DNA of 63,426 nt, from assembly GCA_964501265.1 (NCBI GenBank), contig CAZCSK010000009.1, positions 1 through 63,426 on the forward strand, written 5' to 3'. Below, in pieces: positions 59,042 to 63,426 of the stretch. A model generated the notes under the pieces. It was not told the DNA's origin, ran no database searches, and saw nothing but the letters and a program-made list of their open reading frames with translations. Position 1 is the first letter of the stretch. The number at the start of each line of letters is the position of its first letter. Origin of the DNA: CAZCSK01 sp964501265 (GTDB lineage: Bacteria > Actinomycetota > CADDZG01 > JAHWKV01). The translations under genes and the position numbers were made by a program.

Positions 59042-59764
59042 TTGCCGACACCGAGTACCTCTTTCGTTCCGATCCAAAGGCAGCGCGCTTTCGAGCAAGT
59101 ACTCGCTCAGCTCCAGGACATGATCTTGCGGGGCGAGCTAAAATCCGGAGACCGCCTCCCCAACGAGCGCCTTCTCGCTGAACAGCTTGGCGTCGGGCGT
59201 CCGACAGTTCGTGAGGCCCTCCGAGTGCTCGAGGGATTAGAAATAATCGCTGTGCGCCCGGGCGCGGGAGCGGCCTCAGGCTCAATCATTACCGAGCAAG
59301 CGGGAACTGCACTCTCCGGTTTGCTCAAGATGCATCTAGCGCTCGGTCACTTCACAGCGGAAGAACTCGTCGAAACCCGGCTCGTGCTCGAAACGTGGAC
59401 AATCCGCACTGCCACCAAGAACCGCACTGAGGCTCAACTCCGAGAGATCGAAGGGATCCTCGAGCAGATGGAGGCGAACGAACACGACCGCACAAAGTAT
59501 CTCTCGCTCGACACTCAGTTCCATCTGGCAATTGCAGCGGCGGCGGGTAACAAACTTCTCGCCCACCTCATGCAAGCGCTGCGGGAGCCGATCGTGCATC
59601 ACATGATTACTGGGACCGGTGCTTGGCAGGACTGGGAAGTGGTAATGAAATGGGCTGCGCCCGACCATCGAAATATGTTCGAGGCAATATGCGAAGGAGA
59701 CGCGGATCGGGCGGAGGAAACCCTACGCCATCACCTTTCGTTCTATTCCGTCCCAGCACAGTGA
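59042..59764 (+). CDS. GntR-family transcriptional regulator (FadR/FCD subfamily)
   Basis: 240 residues from a TTG with SD AAGGGG. Winged helix at 15-80 (LPNERLLAEQLGVGRPTVREAL), then an FCD domain (LETWTIRTATKNR, LDTQFHLAIAAAAGNKLLAHL, DHRNMFEAICEGDADRAEE). FCD regulators with GlcD-type neighbours often respond to lactate or glycolate (LldR/GlcC type). It is divergent from glcD and coupled by a GTGA overlap to the secreted esterase. Confidence 0.87.
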   Translation: MPTPSTSFVPIQRQRAFEQVLAQLQDMILRGELKSGDRLPNERLLAEQLGVGRPTVREALRVLEGLEIIAVRPGAGAASGSIITEQAGTALSGLLKMHLALGHFTAEELVETRLVLETWTIRTATKNRTEAQLREIEGILEQMEANEHDRTKYLSLDTQFHLAIAAAAGNKLLAHLMQALREPIVHHMITGTGAWQDWEVVMKWAAPDHRNMFEAICEGDADRAEETLRHHLSFYSVPAQ

Positions 59765-61026
59765 AATCGAAATCAATTCTCCTAGTGTCAGCTGCCTTGG
59801 CCTTAATGGCCGCGCCAGGAGCATCTGCGCAGGAACCCGGGAGCTTCAATCGCTATTCGTACACCAATTCCGCGGGGACGATGCAGTACATGGCGTACAC
59901 TCCGCCAGGTGCAGCGACGGCCGGTCGGGGAATGGTCGTTTTCTTGCACGGCGCCGGATACGACGGAACCAGGACAGCGGTCGACACCCAATTCAACGAG
60001 CTGGCCGCACGTGAGGGCTTTGTCGTGCTCTACCCCGAAGTGGCGAACCAGGGGTGCTGGGGCTGGGTGATGGCCGAGCATCAGCAACGAGACGCGGGTC
60101 AGCCTTCGCTGATTGCCGATATCACCAGGAAAGTGACGAAGGATTGGTCAATTGACCCGAGACGAGTTTGGGTCGATGGAGTGTCCTGCGGGGGGGCAAT
60201 GGCCAACGTTATGGCCGCCACCTATCCCGATGTCTACGCGGCGGTCGGGGCCCACGCCAGCTGCCCATATAAGGGCAGCCCGTGTTTCGGGAGCCAGTCA
60301 GTTGCTTCTGACGAAGAAGCGTCAAGGGCCATCTATCAGGCGATGGGCTCAAGAGCTCGCACGATGCCCTTCTTCGCTGTTGTCGGCTCGGCCGACCCGG
60401 CGGCACCACCTAAGGCTACCGAGCAAACGGTCCGCTCATGGCTGGGACTGGCCGACCTTGTCGACGACTCCGTCTACGACCAATCCGTGCCGCGGACACC
60501 CTCCTCGGTTCGTCAAGAGCAGGTTCCTGGCGGGCGCGCCTATGAAATTGCTATCTACTCAGACGCCGACGGCTGCGTGATCGGGGAAAGTTGGCTGATC
60601 CAGAACATGAGCCATGCGTACTCGGGAGGACAGAACTCCGACCGGCCCTCACAGCTGATGAGAAGTCCTGACGTGACGACCGCTTCGTATGCGTTCTTCG
60701 TAGCTCACCCGATGGCCGACCGTGGGCAAGGGTGCCGGGTTATAGGCGTTACTCCGCCGTTTGTAGCCGCGGTGCCAGAATCAGACGTCGGCGATCTGGA
60801 CATTCAGGAACCGCTGCCTTTCGAAAACGACGTTGCCTCCCCCGGGACCGAAATAGATTCAGGCACTATCGCGATCCCATCTTCTCGGGTCGCGTCCAGC
60901 AAAGGCCCCGCCCCTCGTTATCCCATTGTCTGGCTTTTGCCTTTGGTGCTTCTGGTGGTCGGTGGGTACTTCGCCCATGCGCTCACAAATCCACCAGTTT
61001 TGGCGGCGCGCCGAAATATTGACTGA
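59761..61026 (+). CDS. Secreted PHB-depolymerase-like esterase (LpqC family) with C-terminal anchor
   Basis: 421 residues from a GTG in the GTGA overlap; the longer frame from 59623 lies inside the regulator. Signal peptide with AxA cleavage (about 1-24, GASAQE), MVVFLHGAGYDG (oxyanion), nucleophile in VDGVSCGGAMANVM, YPDVYAAVGAHAS and a late SHAYSGG His. A Pro/Ser linker leads to a C-terminal membrane segment (YPIVWLLPLVLLVVGGYF). Family members cleave polyhydroxyalkanoates or feruloyl/acetyl esters. Display outside the cell fits release of hydroxy acids for uptake by the divergent transporter. Confidence 0.82.
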   Translation: MKSKSILLVSAALALMAAPGASAQEPGSFNRYSYTNSAGTMQYMAYTPPGAATAGRGMVVFLHGAGYDGTRTAVDTQFNELAAREGFVVLYPEVANQGCWGWVMAEHQQRDAGQPSLIADITRKVTKDWSIDPRRVWVDGVSCGGAMANVMAATYPDVYAAVGAHASCPYKGSPCFGSQSVASDEEASRAIYQAMGSRARTMPFFAVVGSADPAAPPKATEQTVRSWLGLADLVDDSVYDQSVPRTPSSVRQEQVPGGRAYEIAIYSDADGCVIGESWLIQNMSHAYSGGQNSDRPSQLMRSPDVTTASYAFFVAHPMADRGQGCRVIGVTPPFVAAVPESDVGDLDIQEPLPFENDVASPGTEIDSGTIAIPSSRVASSKGPAPRYPIVWLLPLVLLVVGGYFAHALTNPPVLAARRNID

Positions 61027-61410
61027 CGCGGAAAAGAGTCGGATGGATACTGGCGCAATCGAACCTAAAACAATTTGCGCAATCACACCGGGTTTGCGGG
61101 ACCGCGACTGACAGACATGATTGTGAATCATTGGACCCCAAGTGAAGTCCGTGGCAGGAGCAAAGCGGAGAGGCCCATACGCATGATCCCTGCCCCCATG
61201 CGGCAGTACCATCCCGTCCCGCCGCAATCCGTGTTGACGAAAAGGCTCCTGACCTGCAAAAATGCTTCGGCCCAGGGCCGAGCTTCGTCGACCACTATCA
61301 CCCCTCGTCGGTGGTCTGCTGCCTTTTTGCTGCCTCTTTGGCGAAATTCGTCATTGTCAGCACGTCGTTCCGGTGCCACAAAAAGGGCTCTGACCAGGTC
61401 TTTTGCATCG
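61027..61410. other. Gene-free region left of tRNA-Val
   Basis: About 380 bases between the esterase stop and the tRNA 3' end. It contains arm-like motif 4 (61318-61334) and the conserved tRNA flank (61388-61410). I see no convincing gene; frames crossing the tRNA on the minus strand are artefacts of the tRNA sequence. Confidence 0.65.
61318..61334. repeat. Arm-like motif 4
   Basis: GCTGCC-TTTTT-GCTGCC, 76 bp left of the tRNA-Val 3' end, in the same orientation as the other three. Confidence 0.45.
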
Positions 61411-61455
61411 TGGGCGCTACTGGATTCGAACCAGTGACCCCTGCCTTGTAAGGGC
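61388..61455 (-). repeat. Copy C: 3' half and flank of the intact tRNA-Val
   Basis: 68 bp matching copy A (14762-14830) with a single base insertion in A. The 45 bp of tRNA within it also match copy B exactly. Homology ends at 61455, in the anticodon stem, where the tRNA 5' half begins. Confidence 0.9.
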
Positions 61456-61483
61456 AGTGCTCTAACCGCTGAGCCAAGCGCCC
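61411..61483 (-). tRNA. tRNA-Val, anticodon TAC
   Basis: A complete 73-nt cloverleaf: 7-bp acceptor stem (GGGCGCT with AGCGCCC), D-arm GCTC/GAGC with GG in the loop, anticodon stem CTGCC/GGCAG around CTTACAA (anticodon TAC), T-arm ACTGG-TTCGAAT-CCAGT and discriminator A. CCA is not encoded. It is the only intact member of three copies of its 3' half in the window and the likely insertion site of segments 1 and 2. Confidence 0.95.
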
Positions 61484-61544
61484 GGGAAACCTCGTTTTCT
61501 TGAATTCAATATACTTGGGCAACCAATCAAAAAGGAGACCCCCA

Positions 61545-62153
61545 ATGACGAAGTACACACTCCCGGCGCTCCCGTACGCTTTCGATGCCCTCGAGCCCCA
61601 CATCGATGCCAAGACGATGGAAATCCATCACACAAAACACCATCAGACATACATCGACAAACTGAATGCAGCGATAGAGGGCAAGGGTCTTGAGTACGAC
61701 AACGTCGACGATCTTCTCCGCAACTTCTCGAAAGTTCCGGCCGACCTTCAGGGACCCGTCCGTAACCACGGCGGCGGCCACTCTAACCACAGCTTGTTCT
61801 GGACGATCCTCGGCCCCGACGGTGGAGGGGAAGCCAATGGAGACGTCGCCGCGGCAATCGAAGCGGGCTTCGGCTCCTTCAAGGAGTTCACCGAGAAGTT
61901 CAACGCCGCCGCAACTAATCACTTCGGCAGCGGCTGGGCGTGGTTGGTTGTGAACGGAGGCAAGCTCGAGGTGCTGAGCCTGCCCAACCAGAACTCGCCG
62001 ATCGAAGAGGGCAAGACGCCAATCCTTGGCCTGGATGTTTGGGAACACGCTTATTACCTCAACTACCAAAACCGCCGGCCGGAATACATCGAGGCCTTCT
62101 GGAACCTAATCAATTGGGACGAGGTAAACCGCAGGTTCACAGCCGCCAGCTAG
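61545..62153 (+). CDS. sodA: Superoxide dismutase, Fe/Mn family
   Basis: 202 residues. SD AAGGAG before the ATG at 61545; an upstream in-frame ATG at 61500 lacks one. The metal ligands are in MEIHHTKHHQTY, GGHSNHSLFW, and DVWEHAYYLNYQN (Asp and His). GGGHSNHSLFW and the C-terminal WEHAYY favour the Mn- or cambialistic type. No signal peptide, so cytosolic. A -10 TATACT lies at 61510-61515. Outside the tRNA-bounded segments and probably core chromosome. Confidence 0.94.
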   Translation: MTKYTLPALPYAFDALEPHIDAKTMEIHHTKHHQTYIDKLNAAIEGKGLEYDNVDDLLRNFSKVPADLQGPVRNHGGGHSNHSLFWTILGPDGGGEANGDVAAAIEAGFGSFKEFTEKFNAAATNHFGSGWAWLVVNGGKLEVLSLPNQNSPIEEGKTPILGLDVWEHAYYLNYQNRRPEYIEAFWNLINWDEVNRRFTAAS

Positions 62154-62214
62154 GAACGCTACCGCCCAAGGGGGGCCCTTTCTGGAACTTTTCACAACGC
62201 AATCGGGCATCCTG

Positions 62215-62886
62215 GTGTTGCTCCGATGGATCCACGTCCTGGGAGGAATAATCTGGATCGGGCTCCTCTACCAATTTAACTTCGTCCAGGGCCCCGCCTT
62301 GGCTGAATTCGAACCCGAGGCGCGCGGCGTCGTCATACGAAAGCTTGTGCCGAGAGCCGCCGCCTGGTTCCGTTACTCTGCCCTTGTCACCTTCCTCGCC
62401 GGTATCGTCTATTTCATCATCCGCATGACCGGCCTCGGATGGGACCAACTCGGCAGCGACTACGCTGTCGTGATTCTCTCGGGCTTGGGTCTTGGGACCT
62501 TGATGTTTCTAAACGTTTGGGGGGTAATCTGGCCGGGGATGAAGATCGTCATCGGCTCCGCAGAGAAGATGGCTGCAGGTGGCCAAGCCGACCCAGGGGC
62601 CGCCAACGCCGCCCGCAGGGGGCTTCTTGTCTCTCGCACCAGCGTCATCTTCTCGATTCCGATGCTCTTTTTCATGATCAGCGCGGGGCATCGCTCCACC
62701 ATTGCCGAGGGCACTCCCAGACTCACCTACGGGATTTTCGCGATAATTGTCGTCCTGGCATTAGAGGTGAACGCACTTTCAGGGCTGACCGGTGCATCTA
62801 AAAAACCCCTTGAGAAGGTAGGAAGCGTAATCTTCGCAGGCTTCCTGCTCCTCGCAGTGCTCTTTCTCGCCCTTCAATTGTTCTAG
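62215..62886 (+). CDS. PuuD/urate-oxidase-N-like integral membrane protein
   Basis: 223 residues from GTG, with five to seven hydrophobic segments; WIHVLGGIIWIGLLYQFNFV is the N-terminal heme-binding-like helix seen in the membrane domain of PuuD-type urate hydroxylases, but the cytochrome part is missing. A CTG at 62182, preceded by a G-rich SD-like stretch, would add 11 residues (LELFTTQSGIL) that look like a natural amphipathic start, so the true start may be this rare codon. It follows sodA by 61 bases. Confidence 0.6.
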   Translation: MLLRWIHVLGGIIWIGLLYQFNFVQGPALAEFEPEARGVVIRKLVPRAAAWFRYSALVTFLAGIVYFIIRMTGLGWDQLGSDYAVVILSGLGLGTLMFLNVWGVIWPGMKIVIGSAEKMAAGGQADPGAANAARRGLLVSRTSVIFSIPMLFFMISAGHRSTIAEGTPRLTYGIFAIIVVLALEVNALSGLTGASKKPLEKVGSVIFAGFLLLAVLFLALQLF

Positions 62887-62960
62887 GATCGCACGCCTGG
62901 CAATTTCGGGAGGAAGCTCCTTGACAGCCGACTCTGCCTAACTTTTTGTCAAATGGGGGG

Positions 62961-62989
62961 TTGTCAAGCGGTCCCTATTTGGGTACAAT
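62961..62989 (+). promoter_or_regulatory. Promoter of the primary sigma factor gene
   Basis: -35 TTGTCA (62961-62966), exactly 17 bases, -10 TACAAT (62984-62989). An inverted repeat GGGTA-CAA-TACCC surrounds the -10 and a palindrome GGGTACCC follows near 62999-63006, a possible operator. A second TTGTCAA begins 15 bases upstream. Confidence 0.75.
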
Positions 62990-63036
62990 ACCCCCACGGG
63001 TACCCCGCTCATGGGACCCAAAAGGAGATTTTCGCC

Positions 63037-63426
63037 TTGAAGGCTCAGCGCAAATATAACGATTACGACAAACCGCTCCTCGCTAATAAGGACGAGGCTC
63101 CCCATGAGGATCCAGTCCGCCAGTATCTGCGCGAGATTGGGCAGTTTTCCCTGCTCAACGACGTGGGCGAGGTCGAACTGGCCAAGGCCTACGAGGCCGG
63201 CAAAGCCGCCACGGCCCTTCTGGACGAGCCCAAAAAGAAGCTCGGGGTCAAGAAAAAGGCTGAACTTCTGGCAACTGAGAAGGCAGGCAAAGCCGCACAG
63301 CGCAAATTCATCCAGTCCAACCTTCGCCTGGTGGTTTCCATCGCCAAGAAGTATTCGGCGGCCGGACTGCCACTGCTCGACCTGATCCAGGAAGGCAACA
63401 TCGGCCTGATGCGAGCCGTCGAGAAG
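63037..63426 (+). CDS. sigA: Primary RNA polymerase sigma factor (RpoD/SigA), N-terminal part
   Basis: 130 residues visible, cut by the window edge. Starts at TTG with SD AAAGGAG 9 bases upstream. Residues 25-55 are region 1.2 (DPVRQYLREIGQFSLLN), followed by a Lys-rich insertion (about 65-85) and region 2.1 (FIQSNLRLVVSIAKKYSAAG, LDLIQEGNIGLMRAVEK). Region 1.1 is absent, and the basic insertion between 1.2 and 2.1 is typical of some primary factors. The gene has a near-consensus promoter. Confidence 0.92.
   Translation, partial: MKAQRKYNDYDKPLLANKDEAPHEDPVRQYLREIGQFSLLNDVGEVELAKAYEAGKAATALLDEPKKKLGVKKKAELLATEKAGKAAQRKFIQSNLRLVVSIAKKYSAAGLPLLDLIQEGNIGLMRAVEK

Larger units (their letters stand above)
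49197..61455. mobile_element. Candidate integrated segment 2, bounded by tRNA-Val fragment B and the intact tRNA
   Basis: 12.2 kb between the 3' half at 49197-49241 and the same sequence within the intact tRNA-Val at 61411-61483, with inner arm-like motifs at 49347 and 61318. It contains a single divergent gene cluster: a LivK/MFS/Liv transporter, GlcD-type oxidase, hydrolase, regulator and secreted esterase. No recombinase gene is visible. Confidence 0.4.

Noticed and set aside
14604..61410. An integrase, transposase or phage gene within the tRNA-bounded segments
   Set aside because: Searched for by reading all plausible frames; none shows tyrosine- or serine-recombinase or transposase motifs, so the mobile-element call rests on end repeats only.
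61057..61437. Frames in the 380 bp left of tRNA-Val
   Set aside because: No SD, no motifs, and they run into the tRNA; treated as non-coding flank.
61298..61612. Minus-strand 104-residue frame containing RLAQRLEHCPYKAGVTG
   Set aside because: It is the translation of tRNA-Val itself and its flank, a well-known artefact; the same applies to frames at 49024-49266 and 14733-14945.
1..63426. CRISPR arrays and rRNA genes
   Set aside because: No regularly spaced repeats and no rRNA-like stretches were seen.

Overview
The window reads as a chromosomal segment of an uncultured, moderately high-G+C bacterium, most likely an actinomycete-related lineage (Actinomycetota). This is inferred from many GTG/TTG starts, several promoters that leave almost no 5' leader, an aromatic leader peptide in front of a DAHP synthase (an arrangement known from corynebacteria), a short-N-terminus primary sigma factor, and an abundance of Liv-type (branched-chain amino acid/HAAT family) transport genes. 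I cannot fix the lineage from sequence alone.

Left flank (1-14.6 kb). On the minus strand lie an FG-GAP protein (cut by the edge), a DsbD-alpha-like domain protein, two large membrane-anchored binding proteins of one family with the remnant of a third between them, a DAHP synthase-chorismate mutase fusion with its attenuator, and a SufS-like class V aminotransferase translationally coupled to a GntR regulator. The regulator diverges from an M16C metalloprotease, and both promoters carry a matching 14-bp operator. A three-gene plus-strand operon follows: acyl-CoA dehydrogenase-like, cytosolic PhnD-like and TusA/diiron fusion proteins.

Central part (14.8-61.5 kb). A complete tRNA-Val(TAC) sits at 61411-61483. 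Its 3' half plus downstream flank is repeated in direct orientation at about 14.79 kb and 49.20 kb. Next to the copies, always on the inner side, is a short motif GCTGMC-TTTTT-GCTGMS. This is the layout expected of two tandem elements inserted in a tRNA gene, of 34.4 and 12.2 kb, but no integrase is visible. Segment 1 holds (a) a minus-strand sugar-acid operon (dehydrogenase, ROK repressor, enolase-superfamily dehydratase, small-molecule kinase-like protein, aberrant enolase, FAH hydrolase, SDR, lactonase) and (b) a gapless 15-gene plus-strand cluster: binding protein, GH35, unknown protein, PhyH dioxygenase, LivHM fusion, MFS-LivF-LivG fusion, MoxR, DUF58, degenerate transglutaminase, three lipoproteins, CocE-type hydrolase, GH31, GH13. 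A convergent carbohydrate-associated orphan and a broken Doc-type toxin-antitoxin pair close it. Segment 2 holds a nine-gene minus-strand operon (GlcD-type oxidase, hydrolase, LivK-like lipoprotein, another lipoprotein, MFS-LivF fusion, LivHMG fusion, two small two-helix membrane proteins; eight large or medium genes plus coupling) diverging from a GntR regulator and a secreted PHB-depolymerase-like esterase.

The most striking system is the transporter: both segments encode the same five modules (LivH, LivM, LivG, LivF and a 12-helix-type MFS domain) but distribute them differently over two polypeptides: HM + MFS-F-G in segment 1 and HMG + MFS-F in segment 2. In segment 1 the transporter is co-operonic with three glycosidases, suggesting that this HAAT-type importer may handle carbohydrate-related cargo; in segment 2 it sits with esterases and a hydroxyacid oxidase.

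Right flank (61.5-63.4 kb). Fe/Mn superoxide dismutase, a PuuD-like membrane protein and the beginning of the primary sigma factor gene with a near-consensus promoter.
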